Positions 23,435 to 35,631 of a stretch of 64,000 nucleotides of DNA are shown one piece after another. The translations under genes and the position numbers were made by a program. The notes under the pieces are model-generated. The model made no database searches, was not told where the DNA came from, and saw only the letters and a program-made list of their open reading frames with translations. Source of the DNA: Sciurus carolinensis. Its lineage: Eukaryota > Chordata > Mammalia > Rodentia > Sciuridae. The stretch's first letter is position 1. Each line of letters begins with the position of its first letter. The stretch spans positions 22,051,123 through 22,115,122 of the forward strand of contig NC_062224.1 of assembly GCF_902686445.1 (NCBI RefSeq), written 5' to 3'.

Positions 23435-23770
23435 TGGTTTGGGTGTGTCCCCAGAATTCATGTGTTGGAAACTTAATCCCCAAATTGACATGTTAATGGT
23501 GTTTGGAGGTGGAGTCTTTTGGGAGGATAAGATGAGGTCATAAGGGTAAGGTCCCCATGATGGCATCAGTGGCTTTAAAAGAGGAAGATGGGAGACCAGA
23601 GCTAGCATGCTTGCTCTATCTCGTCATGCAATGCCCTGGGCTGACTTGCAACACTGCAGTAAGTGCCCACCAGCAAGAGAACCCTTACTAGATGTGGCCC
23701 TTTGAACTTGGACATCCAGAGCCAAGAGCTGAATAAACATTTATTCTTTATGAATTATCAAACAGAAAAT
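23435..23770 (+). mobile_element. MaLR LTR (MST/MLT1-like), sense
   Basis: GGTGTGTCCCCAGAATTCAT, GTGTTGGAAACTTAATCCCC, GTGTTTGGAGGTGGAGTC, GATGAGGTCATAAGGG, AGTGGCTTTAAAAGAGG (TATA-like region) and GAGCTGAATAAACATTTATT (AATAAA) are MaLR landmarks in sense order. Confidence 0.75.
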
Positions 23771-26700
23771 GGACAAAGGTAGCCATCTTGAGATGGAGGA
23801 GTCTCTGTCCCTGTGCTCAAAAAAGGTCAAATACCTCTCAAAGTAACAGAGGGGATTTAAATGACAAGTAGCACACTGAAAGAGGAAATTAACCTTAATG
23901 TCCTTGAAGGTTCTTAAAAACTGGGCATTTAATCATTCCAAAGCCAAGTCTGAAGTGGTCTGATGACTCATCCTAAGCTATGAGTAGCCGAAGGAACTCT
24001 GGAGAGACCAGTGAATTCTGTGGCCACCCAGCAAGCCCAGGTTGACTTCAAAATGAATTTTGTCACAGAAATGTAATATATGTTAACCAACCCAGCCAAT
24101 CAGAGACCTTCCCATACAAGAGAACAAGCTGCAATGCACGGCCAGAAACTAAAATAAGTGCCCAATGTCCTCTGAATCTGCGTCCCCAAGGCTAGTCCCA
24201 CATGAAACCTTGGAAAAGGGCATCTGGTCCCCATCCTTTCACTTCTCCCTGTGTTGTGTTGAGGCAGAAAAGGGTTCAAAGTCAGTATGTTGGCAGAAAC
24301 ACTGGGAAGAGCCAGGGTCTAAACAAAGAACCTTCTGTCTAAGAGTTGCTGGGGTGGAACTCGGGGTTAATGACCTTTGCATCTGGGAGCAAGGCCTTTT
24401 GAAGTCACCTAGCTTGGAATCTTTTCTTAGAGGCCTGATTCTTCAATTGGTCTTTCAGGGAAGTACTTTCTCTGTGGATTGTGTTCCATATGACTCTGAG
24501 ATGTTAGCAAGCCCAAGAGTGCTCTGCCCCAAAGAAGCTACATAGGAATTGGATGCCAAGAAGAAAATAGGCATGGGACAGAGTATTTCATTCTCATATT
24601 CTAGTCAAAGAGGTTCCTCTAGATTCAGGTCAGCACCAGAAAGGGATTTGGGACCAAAGTCTTGGGTTAACGAACATTGTCATCTGCTCCCAGAGCTTAA
24701 AACAGTACTCCCTGAGTGCTTAGCAAGTGTGAATAAATACTTTTTGAATAATTGAAAGAATCTGCATAACCATAACCTGTTAGGGTTTTAGTGGGGCACA
24801 GTTACTTGAGATTTAGTGGGCAATAGTTGTAGCCAAGAGAAGTACATAACTTCTATAAAGACTGTGACCCAAACTTGTTAGAGACTTCCAGATTCCTGCC
24901 ATGAGATAAACCTTCGACCAGATAGACACAGACCAAGGATGATAAACACTGAGGGACGGGCTGAGGGAGGTCACTTCCCACTCTCTCAATGTCACAGCCT
25001 GACAATCAGTCACGTGTGCCCATAACTCATTCTGTTCTCTGGACCCTATTGCAGAGTCCGTGTAATCTCTCTCTTACTTCCCAGAGACCTGGTTTCAACG
25101 CCACCTGCTTGTTTAAGACCTGTAGGGGGCAGCTTCTAATCAGGCTTTGGGACACACATCAGTGGCTCTGTAGCAGCCCTGCTGATGCAGACAACAATTC
25201 TGGCATCTGCTGTCAGTCGACTTGCTTTACTGGGGAGAGCAAAGTGCCGTTATTGTCACTGATTTATGTTTTTCTTTAATTTTCAAAGAGCACAATACTA
25301 CGACCAAAGAGATGGAAATTTTTTTGTGTTCCAGCCAACACTGGGTATGTGGGGGACTTGGCTAATTTTGTCCTGAGTAATAGTTGGTGGCAGTTTGATG
25401 TCAGTGGCAGGTTCTCAGTAGAGCAAGGGCTCACAGTGGCCTTCCTGCTGAAGCAACTGTGGGAATGGTGACATTTCCTAGGGATCTCTGACATGACCCA
25501 GAACTGGAGCAGGCCTCATGCAAAGGTTATCAGGGCTAAAAACAGCTTCCCAAAAGGACAGGTCATGGGTCGGTGATGCTACATGAATTGGACAAGATCC
25601 ATTTGTGACCAGTAGTTTTCTGAGCCATTTTTCGCATGAATGAGATAAGCCAATTTCTCATTAGCCTCTTTATTTTTTCCCTCTGAGAATTGTGGGATAA
25701 AAAAAATGTATTGTCTCCTGATTGAAAATATGAATCCTAATTAAATGTATTTAAGCGTAAACCGATCTAGCTTATTACTTCGTACACCTGTACAGATATA
25801 CGTAATCCACAGCACAAATCTGAAGACAAAATACTCAAGTGATCAAACTTCTCCCAAAGGGGGAGAGAGAGTTACAAGCCCTTCGCAGCCGCAGGCAATG
25901 CAACTGGTTCCTTGTCTTGCCTCGCTGATCAGACTCGGGACTTTGGACATGCTGTGGGAGCAAGAACCAGACATCATTTGTCAGCGACAGCTGCTGGGAC
26001 AGTTGGGGAGAGCCCTGTGTTACCTCTTTGGAACTCTCTTGCTGGCTCTTTCTCGTTGACCTTTCATATGGCCTGCAACAGACAAGCTCTGGGAAATAAT
26101 GTCTCCCGATTAAAACTCGAGCCCCTTTCTACTCGCACAGGAAGAGTTCTCTTCTCCAGATTCCACCTTGCTGCCTCTTTCTCTGTCACTCTCAAACACA
26201 CCTGTTTCCTGACCTGCCCCGCTTCAGTCTGAATCTCCACTTCCCATTTCTGCTGCCCTTTTTGACCAGGCTACAGGACCATTGCCAACTATTCACAGAA
26301 CAAGCGATCTGAAAGTTTCAGTGTGAGAAATTGGGATCTGAGCAGCCCCTTGCCTGGGTTGCCCTACGGCTCTTGGCAACTCATGGTAGGGAAATAATGC
26401 TGGTTGGTTTTGGTGAATCACAGTGGAAATTTATAAATAGCAATTCGGTGACTTCCAGTCCTGCACATAAAATTTAGGTCTATGTGCAATATTTGAATTT
26501 GTGCTGTATTTGGATTTTTCCTCCACAATAGCCCATTCAACTTGGACATGACTGCTATCTTGGTGTCAATGACACTAAAATTAACTGGAAGTATGACCCT
26601 CCCCCCCAAAAAAAATAAACTGTTTAAATGTTAAAATTTTGGAACCCAATGGTAATGCAGGTGTTATATTCTGTAAGAAAAGAAAAGGAAGAAGGCAAGG

Positions 26701-27679
26701 AAAAAAGAGATAGATATAGCCAAACATTTCCAAGTCCAAGTTGTCTGGTGCCAGGATATGGTTCTAAGTCCCATGGATAGGAAAATCTCCCATCTACTTC
26801 TTGTTCCCTTCAGGAAAAAATACTTTTATGTTTAGCATTGGAAAGTGACTGTACGTTTAATCTAGTACCAAAGCGCTCAATAAACCAACCCAGTGACTGC
26901 ATGTGGTACAGTGAGATCAATGCTAGCTCTGGTTCAAGGATACAGGAAGTGGTGTGGGCGGTGAAGGAAGCCATGCATTCACTGCCTGGGATGGGTGCTG
27001 AGCGGAGCAGAGGAGGGACCCACTGTGCCTGGCTAGGAAGGATGGGGGCAAACTGTGAGAGCCAAAGAGGGCAAAGCACAGACAATAAAGAATACGATCC
27101 AGATGTGTCATTTCTGCATCTCCTCAAAAGCTCAAGTTAGAGAATTTCATAGATGCATTGATTGGTTATTAGGAAGAACTGCAGGTTTAGCTTGCCCTCA
27201 TGATGTTAGTCAACCTGTAAGACACCGTTCTGCTTCACTTTTGCATTAAAATAGAGCAAGTAGACTATCTGAAGTTAACCTAGACTGTGGTATTCAAAAC
27301 CAGGGCTGAACATTTTTAAGTGATACTGATAACTGGCATACAAGACAATGCCTGAAAACCACCCATGGCAATCATATATTCTACATTTCTCTAGGCACTC
27401 TTTCTCTCCTGCTATAGATTTGGCTTTTAAAATAATTTCTAGCTCTTAAATCTTCCTTTTCTCTTTTGCCCAAATTAAACAATGATAGGAGCTTCTCTCT
27501 GACAGAGAAAGCAGATGCCATTTATAAAATGGTTTTGAACTTCCCACTGGCAAATCTATAAATGTACTCTCTCACTGCCCAAAATTTCCTCCAGGTCTGG
27601 TCACCAGCCCTGCCTTCGACCATTCTTACTCCTTCCTCTCCTCTGGGTCTCTCATTCCAGCTCTACAAACATCTTCCCA
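23771..27679. other. Repeat-poor unassigned sequence
   Basis: Nearly 4 kb without a transposon I can recognise. The longest frame (24165-24545, 126 codons, plus) begins in unique sequence but shows no domain, no signal peptide and no visible splice or promoter context. Other frames overlap on both strands. The stretch could hold regulatory DNA or exons of a noncoding transcript, but nothing in the sequence proves it. Confidence 0.45.
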
Positions 27680-28000
27680 GGCATTAATTTTAAAATAAAC
27701 TCTTTGCTTTGGGATAGTTTTAGATTCCTAGAAAAGTTGCAAAAATAGTACCGAGAATTCCCACATACTCTCATCCAGCTTCCCTTAGTTAACATCATAC
27801 AGTACTCTGGTACATCTGCCAAAGTTAAGGAACTAACATTAGTATAAGACTGGGAACTAAATGCTAGACTTACTTGGATTTCATCAGCTTTTATCTTTTT
27901 CTGTTCCCGACAGCATTATACCACTATCAAGTCTCTATAATATTACAACATAAAAGGATAACTAAAAGCCGTGTTAAACCCATGGCTTCCTTCAGCTACC
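27680..28000. mobile_element. Possible ancient LINE relic
   Basis: TTTAGATTCCTAGAAAAGTT, GCAAAAATAGTACCGAGAAT, TCCCACATACTCTCATCCAG and TCAGCTTTTATC resemble a common old mammalian LINE-derived module (TTTACAGAAAAGTTGCAAAG, TAGTACAGAGAGTTCCCATA). Strand and subfamily are uncertain. Confidence 0.35.
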
Positions 28001-30368
28001 CTGGTCTAATTAGTTTTGCCTCCTCAACTTCAGCCCCCGGAAACCACTAAAATTGCCTTTGCCAATTTTCTTAACAACGCACTTATTTCTGAATCTAAGG
28101 ACAACTTTTTTCTTAGCTACATGACTTCCCTGTAGCACTGAACACTTCCCCTAATTCCTAAGCAATTTCGTATTTATGATTTTCATCCTGGCTTCAAGCT
28201 ACTCCTCTTTCTTTCTCGTCCTTCCTTTCCTCCTTTATCCGTCCTCCTGTATTTTTCTTGTGGGTTCTTTTTCTCCTGCCTCAGACCTGATCTATATATT
28301 TTTTCTTACCACTCTCGGCATTCTTGCTGAGAGATCTCATTTCTTCATTTAATAAATGATTCTCAAAGCTATATCTCTCCCCCAAATCTCCCTTGAGCAC
28401 CACAGAATCAGGCCATTTCTGAAAGTACAGACTGGCCTACTCCATAGGTGGCCAGGCCACCTGGTCCAGCACCACAGTCCTCATCTCCCTACTGTCTCCC
28501 TGCCCAACCCATTGCCTGCTGTCTTGGGGGCTTTATTCCATGACCTATATAAACTGGCTTAGGAATTTGGGCTGTTCCTGAGTTGAGTATAGAGAGACTC
28601 TTGCAATCTCCAGGTGACGATTTCCTATTTTGAATGGATTTGACTAAAAAAGGAATACTGACCTGGTCCTAGATTTGAAAGGTTGTATAGGAATCCACAC
28701 TGTCCCCAAACCTGAGCAGGAGTGACAGAGGTGAGGCTTCTTCTCTGTGTGTGTGTGCTACACACACCGGGTCATGGCATCTGAGCAAGAACTGATGATA
28801 AGATGTCATACTAAGGTTGAGGCAGAGGTGAATGTGTGCACGCTGGTGACCAGCCTCAGAGGTGTCTCCACCACAGCTGTGCAGTCCCTGGAAAGCTGCA
28901 CTCTGCCTTCAAGGCTGAGTTCCCTCCATCTGGAAGGGTCTTGCTCTACCTGGAAGACTGGCCAAGGCCCCCTCATCCTTTACATCTGGTCTAAGTGGTC
29001 CCTTCCTCGGATAGGCTCATGCGAGCCCTCTGGTTAGGTTGGGTACACTCTTCTCTAACTTAGCACTGCCAGGTTAGCACCAAGTCCCAGGCCCCCAGAG
29101 TACATGTGTCTTACTGTGGCACCTCTAGCACCTAGAAATGTCTGCTCCGAGGAATGTGTCTATAAATGCTGGTTAAGTGGATAACAGGCTGTATGAGTGA
29201 ACACCTTGCAGGTGTAAGGACAACAAGTAAAAGGAGCAGGAAGCAGCTACCTGCTCTCCCCAGCCCATAAGGATGCCTCCTCACATAACTGTCTACTCTC
29301 CAATCTGCAAAGGGAGAATTAGAGGGACAGAAGTCAGATTTGTATTAGTCTAACTGAAGAACCTGGCTGACTTTTCTTCTCACGGAGCATATGCCAAGCC
29401 AGAATGCCAGCACCATTTTGGAATAAGGAATTTCCCTGGCAGCCTGCTTCATGTGTTTCACCAACCAGGAACTCAGGAACTTTCCAGTGGCCTCGGGATG
29501 TTCCCCTCACTCATCCTTCCATTTCAGTTCCTGGCCCTGTAATTCAATAAATCTCACTACTCTCTGCTCACTCCCCCTCACACTCACCCCCAAGGAACCC
29601 ACAGACCCCATGGGAGTTAATACAGTGAGCTGTGCGGTAGGCTACCTAAAACCAGAGAAAAGGTTGGTCTCCTTTGCTTGCTTTATTTTCCAAACAGAGA
29701 AGCATTTGGTTAAAGAAACAAACAGTACAATCGACTATAATCGTCTTCCTTGCCAACATAAACTCATGTGCTTCACAGGATGTCTGTCCTCTTGGACTGA
29801 TTCAGTGTGACAACTTCTTTATCCCTGACCCAAGGAGTCCCTGAGAATTGCCAGTGTCCTTCCTGCAGTACAGGAGGCTAATGCAGAGCCTTGGGGCAAT
29901 TCTTCTCAGTGAAAGGAAGGTCTCCATTAAGACTTTGGCTGGCTGTCACAAGTCACTGTGAACTCACAGGCTGTCTTAGTAAAGGACAGTTATGGGGTGT
30001 GGGGTGGGGGAAGGCAATGACCCGTGTTCCTAAGGACAGATGAATGAAAATAATGTTGCTTTAGTCTTCTCCTGCTAGCAATTCTGTTGAATGCTCTACA
30101 GACAACAGAAAAACTGATGTTCTAAAGAAAACATCAGCGACAGACAGGCCAAAGCGGGCTGAGATTATGTCACTGTGTTTACAAGGGACAATGAAGTGGA
30201 ACTAAGATGGCTGGCATCCCAGTCTCCTCTTGCTGCCAGGGTCTGAATGCTGGCTCTCTATTCTTGCTGCTCTTGACTTGGTTCTCAAATTCCTTCTGTT
30301 GGAATGTGGATTAGAGTCTTCTAATCATATTAAAATACAAGTAACTTCTTTATTAAATTTTCCCTTTG
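28001..30368. other. Repeat-poor unassigned sequence
   Basis: About 2.4 kb of mixed composition with no named element. Open frames at 28356-28562, 28747-29037 and 29451-29810 lack motifs. A short TGTGTG / ACACAC inverted arrangement lies at about 28748-28768. Confidence 0.45.
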
Positions 30369-30465
30369 AGGGTTGGGGGCATAGCTCAATGATGGAGTGC
30401 ATGCTTAGCATGCAGGAAGCCCTGGGTTTGACCTGGGTATCACCACCCCAAAAATAAATAATTGC
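30369..30465 (+). mobile_element. ID SINE (tRNA-Ala derived)
   Basis: GGTTGGGGGCATAGCTCAAT, GATGGAGTGCATGCTTAGCA, TGCAGGAAGCCCTGGGTTTG and ACCTGG keep the tRNA layout: an A-box-like TAGCTCAATGATGG and a degenerate B box GGTTTGACCTGG, then an A-rich tail. Missing acceptor pairing and the A tail rule out a working tRNA gene. Confidence 0.85.
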
Positions 30466-31309
30466 CTTTGAGACTCATGACAGTTCTTCCTGGTACTTCC
30501 AGACCTTCTTTAATGGACTATATCAAATGCTTATTTAAAGTTTGGTGGAAAAGTGTGGAGGGAAGTTCTAGAAGGCTCAGGCTTGGAATCCCTGGCCTAA
30601 TCCATGGGAAGCCTTCACCTCAATGTCACTGAGATCAATGTGTTACTTCCCTCAAGGGCGTTTACACTTACAGCTCTTCTCAACGCTGAGGGACCATAGG
30701 GCTGATTGTCAATGGTGGGGACAATATCAAGGGGCAGGCTGATGGGGGAGGAGGAAGAGAAGGGACTCAGGCCAAGGAACCAGGCCTCCTAGCAAGGCCA
30801 GTGGCAGCCTGGTGGGATGCAGTGACAGGCCTGCAGCTGAGGGTTTTGTGAGTACTTGTCCTGCCTCTGGTTCTCCATCACCTGAAGCCATCCACAGGAT
30901 CACAGTCGCATACAGCCGGGGGGTTACTGACAAGGAAGCCTCATCTCTGCTGCGTGTCGATTGCAAAGCATGGCCCCACCCAGATGTGAGAGTGGAGGAT
31001 GTTGCACCTCCTCAGCTGGACAATGACGCCAGGCCTAGACATTCACTCCTACCACGGGGAAGAAAGGACTTGTCCTTTGATGCTGTGCTAAAACACTGGG
31101 TGCCGTCACTCCAGTCTTGTCATATTCATAACACATAAATCTTCCCTCTCGAACCTTTTATTTATTCACTTCTTATTGGGGGGGTAGTCAGCAGGGGAAG
31201 GAAAATTGGCAGAGAAACAAAAACCCTGTAAACACACATGTACATGTGCATGCATACACATGCCTATATTCACAAACATGAATCTTTTGCTTCTTACAGC
31301 ATCTGTTCT
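30466..31309. other. Unassigned noncoding sequence
   Basis: No recognised element. Two overlapping opposite-strand frames around 30727-31138 show no domain. Confidence 0.4.
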
Positions 31310-31650
31310 CATTTTTTCATTTTTATTGGTTCATATTAGTTACACATAACATTAGGATTCATTTCGACATGATTATAAAAGCATGGCGTGTAATTTGCTC
31401 TAATTAAGTCCCCAGTACTTCCCCTTCCCTCCTACCTCCTCTCTGTTCCCTTTCCTCTACTCTGCTGATCTTTCTGCTACTCAGTGCTTTTAAATTAGTG
31501 TCTTGTGGATACACATAATGGTGAGATCCACAGTGTTCTATTTCTATATGTACGTAGGAATGTTAAGTCAGATTCATTCCACTATTTTTCCCTTATCCTA
31601 TCCCTCCTCCCTGCCCCTCAACCCCCTTCCTTTACTCCACTGATCTTCTA
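31310..31650 (-). mobile_element. L1 3' UTR fragment, antisense
   Basis: TTTTCATTTTTATTGGTTCA starts an inverted tail, followed by GATTCATTTCGACATGATTA, TGCTCTAATTAAGTCCCCAG and pyrimidine-rich blocks with TCCTCCCTGCCCCTC. The order parallels the inverse of the 3' UTR at 37700-37960. It contains two similar pyrimidine-rich segments (31412-31470 and 31590-31650), so part may be duplicated or derive from two insertions. Confidence 0.6.
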
Positions 31651-33194
31651 TTTTAACAGCTTCTGTTCTTACATGTGATGATAAATGCAAGAAGAATGGG
31701 TTGCTTGCATTTTGATGGTAGCGACTATAACACTGCCGATGGGGAGAACAGTTCTAAGCTGAAGCGCCTGCTGGGACTAGGTGGTGACCAACAGTTTTTC
31801 TGGGTGGTATTCACCATCAGGGACCAACCCTCAGCCTGTGGGTATTCACATCAGTGAGATGAATGAACCAGCTCACATCAAACATCCTCCTGAAAAAACC
31901 ACTTCAGTTCTTTATCTGCCTTGTCATTTATCACACCTCAGGTTTTCCTACCTAGGATTAATTTCCTTCTGCATATTTTATTCTTTTTCATTTAACTGGA
32001 GTCCTGCTCTCAGGGGAGGTCTGCCTTGACTTGGGAACATACCTTCCTTCACCTGGTAAACATGGCAGCTCCGGCCAGGAGAACATCTGAACCCTCCGCC
32101 CATCGTTTAGTCAGGACAGTCAGAATTTGCCCTCAGAGTCTTCCTCTTCTCTTCCTATCTAGAAATTTCCAAGTTTTCCTGCTTCTTCAGAATGTCATTT
32201 TACCTGAGATTCTAATATTCTCTTTCCCTCAGCTTTCCTTTTCTACATAACTTCTATTTTTAAAACTATTTTCCATCCCCTCTACCTTTTCTCCACATCA
32301 TGTCTTTCCTCAATTCCAGTTTTTAAATTTGAAGGACTCTTTAAACTTGTTTAAAGGCCATTCTTTTCTTTCAGCTATTTTCTCTGTGTGCTTACTGCTT
32401 ATTCCAAGCTCTGCCATCTCCATCATTGAATCCCTCAGTTTCTCCATATGACCCAGCAGAGCTTGTTCATCTTTGAGTGTTGAGCCCATCGGGAACCACC
32501 TGACACATGTTAGATGGTCAGAGTTCATGGAACAAGTTCACTCATGGTGCTGCATTGGGGGAAAGAACCGATTGGTGACAATGACTCACAAGCTGCCTTC
32601 CTCATGTCTCAGCATAGGAAGGAAGATGAAGGGCATGACATTGAAGATGGAGCAGGGGTAGAACATTAGCGTCACTCAAGAGCTTTTCTTCTGTTGGGGA
32701 TGAGGAGATAGTGAAAAGGTTGGACATCAGTGCTGATGTCCAGATGGTCTGTGGATTAGCTGACAAGTCAAGACTGAGTCAGAGAACTAGTGGGAGAGAA
32801 CCTGTGGTTCAAAAGCAGTTACTCAGGGCATTGGAGAACGAAGACAGTGAGCATCATGTCTGAGCACACCCCCTCAGAAGGAGTGAGAGGAGGCAGAGAA
32901 GCCAGGGAAGGAGCAGAGGGCAAGCAACATGGTGGGAAGAAATGGGAACCTGGTAGCAGAGTCTGAAGGGGAAAGTATCAGCTTTGGAAGTAGAGGAAGC
33001 ACAGCTGAGAGGATGTAACCCAAATTATGCAAAGCTGTTGAAACAAATCAACACAGTAGATTCTTAAACACAAACTCCACAGCAGCAGCCCAGCCCTGCG
33101 GGGTTGGGGTCCTGCCCTCTTCCCCTCCTCTGACTCTTCAGTCATTGCTGGCTGCCTTCCTCCAGCCTCGCAGCCCCTCCTACTGCTATCTCTG
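31651..33194. other. Unassigned noncoding sequence
   Basis: 1.5 kb without a named element or convincing frame; purine-rich from about 32870 to 33000. Confidence 0.45.
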
Positions 33195-33464
33195 CTTCAG
33201 CTCTTCCCTCTGCCTTGAATTCTGTTCCCACAGGTCTTCTCACAGTCATTTACTCACATTTCAAATGCAAACTCTTCAGAGACTCATTCCTTGATTACAC
33301 AATCTGGCATCATTACCAAGCCCCTGTCTCCTATGAAGAATTATCTTTTTCTTCATGTATTTGTTGCTGTGTTTCCCCTTTTACTCTTAAATGTTAACTC
33401 CATGAGATGATTATTCCTGTTCATTAGTTTCCTCGGAGCCTAGAAGAGGGGAAGGTATACATTA
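33195..33464 (+). mobile_element. L2 LINE fragment
   Basis: GCCTTGAATTCTGTTCCCAC, ACATTTCAAATGCAAACTCT, TCAGAGACTCATTCCTTGAT and ATGTTAACTCCATGAGATGA follow the L2 3' region in sense order. The short open frame here is incidental. Confidence 0.6.
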
Positions 33465-33946
33465 ACCCTTGAGATGATTGATTTCATGTGTCAACTTGAT
33501 GCCAAGATAGGTGGTAAGACATTATTTCTGGGTGTCTTCCTGAGGTTGTTTCCAGAACTTGAATAGTATTTGAATCAGTAGGCTGAGTAAAGAAGATCTT
33601 CCCTCACCAATGTGAGCAGGCATCATCCAATCTGCTGAGGAACTGGCTAAACGAGAAGGCAGAGGAAGAGAAAATTTGCTCTCTGAGCTGGGACATCCAT
33701 CAACTCATGCCCTTGGGTATCAGTGCTTCCAGCACTTGGGTCTTCAGACCTGAACCAGATGAAACCATTCAGACTAAATTACCTCACTGGTTTTCTCATT
33801 TCTCCAGTTTATAGACAGCAAATTGTGGGACTTTTCAATCTTCATAAATGCAAGAGCAAACTCTCATAATAAATCTCTCTCTTTCTCTCTGTTTGTCTTA
33901 TCAGTTCTGTTTCTCTATAGAACATCCCTGACTAATCCAATCCTTA
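33465..33946 (+). mobile_element. LTR-like ancient interspersed repeat
   Basis: TGATTTCATGTGTCAACTTG, ACATTATTTCTGGGTGTCTT, CATTTGAATCAGTAGGCTGA-like, CATCATCCAATCTGCTGAGG, GAGCTGGGACATCCATCAAC, CTCATAATAAATCTCTCTC (AATAAA) and TTCTGTTTCTCTATAGAACA are ordered landmarks of a common mammalian repeat ending in CCTGACTAAT. The ordered poly-A signal and ends suggest an LTR, but I cannot settle the family. Confidence 0.6.
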
Positions 33947-34892
33947 ATAATTATTTGTTGAAGAAAAGAAAGAAGGGAAGGAGGAACAAGGTGGGAGAAA
34001 AGAAGATAAATACAACCTATTTGCTAATAACTCAGGCAGAGCAATAGCCCAGTAAAGGTCTTTAGGCCATTTCCTTTAATATACATGGAAGAATGGCATG
34101 GGTTTTCATGGTAATTATTTACATATAGATATCTCTAAAGGGCTTTAAGCTGTCTCAGACAGCTTCATATACATTTCAATCCTCACTACCTCAGTGTAAA
34201 AATATTTGAGTCGTTGAGAAAGGAATTTTTTCTCCTAAACATTCTCATAAAATTTAGCCCAGTAAATTACCCATTCACAAAAAAGACATTTATAAACCCT
34301 AAGGGACCTGTCGTGGTGGCAGAGGTCTGTATTATCATCAATTATAAAGAAATTTAGCCGGATGGAGGGATTCCTCTTTAGCCCCAGAGCAAGCCTTCTT
34401 CTGTGTTCTCTGTTGATGTCCACATAGCTGTGGAAGTACCAGTAACCACAGTGCAGTTTTGCCTGTCTTGCCTACGATGGCTCTCAGATGCTCAGGCTTA
34501 TGAAACCAAATCCATGCTGGGGATTCAGCCTTGGAGATACTCAATTTTCTTAAGCTGTGCATCCAACCCCATTTTCCTAGACACAGTTCTATAACATATT
34601 ACTAACTGGGAACCTCGTGAAATGCTTTTAGTATTCAGGACTACTTGGCATAAGTCAGAGTAATAATTCAACCTAATTACGGTTTTACCTCAAATAAAAT
34701 ACTAAAATCACGTATATCAAAACTCTAACCATCTACCAAAAGTAATTTCTTTCTTCACTTTTAATTTGTTGTTGAAAAGCATTCTATTTCACATCTAGTT
34801 ATTCTAAGAAAGGAATGAGTAATAGAGAAATTAGGAACATAAGGTTATGGGACAAGTATTGATTATGTATTTGGTGTGTGTGTGTGCATGCT
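33947..34892. other. Unassigned noncoding sequence
   Basis: AT-rich; no named element or gene recognised. Confidence 0.4.
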
Positions 34893-35155
34893 TGTTTGCT
34901 TTGGTTTGATTATTTGAGCCCTTTTGAAAACTTGGTTGTTGGGGGCTGTGCCAGCCAGAACGGCGCCTGATCACATCGGCAGTGAGGAGGTTAATTAACA
35001 TAAGCGCACTCAGGTGATTTATCACTGGTCATATTCAGTTAAGTCCATGTGCACAAAGCGTGCACAGGTGTTCCCCAGCGCGCCTGCTCGGGCCTGCTCG
35101 TTTTAACCCTTGCCGTGATAGGGCAGCTGGCTCCTCGCCTGATTGCAACTGGCGT

Positions 35156-35210
35156 GGCCCCGCCCTCCACCTCCTGGAGGGAATATAAGCTGGCAGTGGG
35201 CGGGGGCGCG
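35156..35210 (+). promoter_or_regulatory. Putative LTR promoter core (GC boxes, TATA-like)
   Basis: GGCCCCGCCC at 35156-35165, a TATAAG box at 35184-35189 preceded by GGAGGGAA, and GGGCGGGGGCGCG just downstream. The order suits a U3 promoter with transcription starting about 25-30 bases after the TATA box, near 35215. Activity is inferred only. Confidence 0.6.
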
Positions 35211-35527
35211 AGAGTAAGAGCAGCAGCTAGCAGAAAGAAGTGGAGTAGAAGTCACTAGCGGAAAGGAAGAAGAAGAAGCGGCAAGCAGATAGAAGCAGCA
35301 AGTAGGGGAAGCGGTGGAAGGCAGATCGCAGAGCGGAGAACTGAGAACACATCTTTAGGTTGCAGATCACAGATCGCAGTATGCGGGACACATCACTAAA
35401 GCACCTTAGGTAGACGCACCCTTAGTTCACAGGATGCAGGACGCACCTTTAAGAAGAAGCAGCAGAACTAAGAAGAAATAGATCTCTGATAAGCGTAGAA
35501 GCCTCTCTTTCTCTAAAACTTTCTCTC

Positions 35528-35631
35528 TAAGCAAAGTTTCTCTTCCTCTAAGCAAAGTCTCTCTTCCAGATAAGCAAAGTTTCTCTTCCTCTAAGCAAAG
35601 CCTATCTTTCTCTCAAAGTCTCTCTTCCTCT
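35528..35631 (+). repeat. Tandem repeat of about 21-22 bp in the LTR
   Basis: Four units beginning TAAGCAAAG, at about 35528, 35549, 35571 and 35592, each followed by a TTTCTCTTCCTC-type pyrimidine block, then a partial fifth unit (35613). Units differ by a few bases. Confidence 0.9.

Noticed and set aside
24165..24545. 126-codon open frame in unique sequence
   Set aside because: No domain, no low-complexity signal or hydrophobic segment, no visible promoter or splice context; lengths like this arise by chance in 64 kb.
30369..30465. Possible tRNA-Ala gene
   Set aside because: A and B boxes are degenerate, the acceptor stem does not pair and an A-rich tail follows; it is an ID SINE.
35049..35258. 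Open frame in the ERV2 LTR
   Set aside because: It spans the promoter core of a solo LTR; LTRs of this group do not encode a protein here and no domain is seen.
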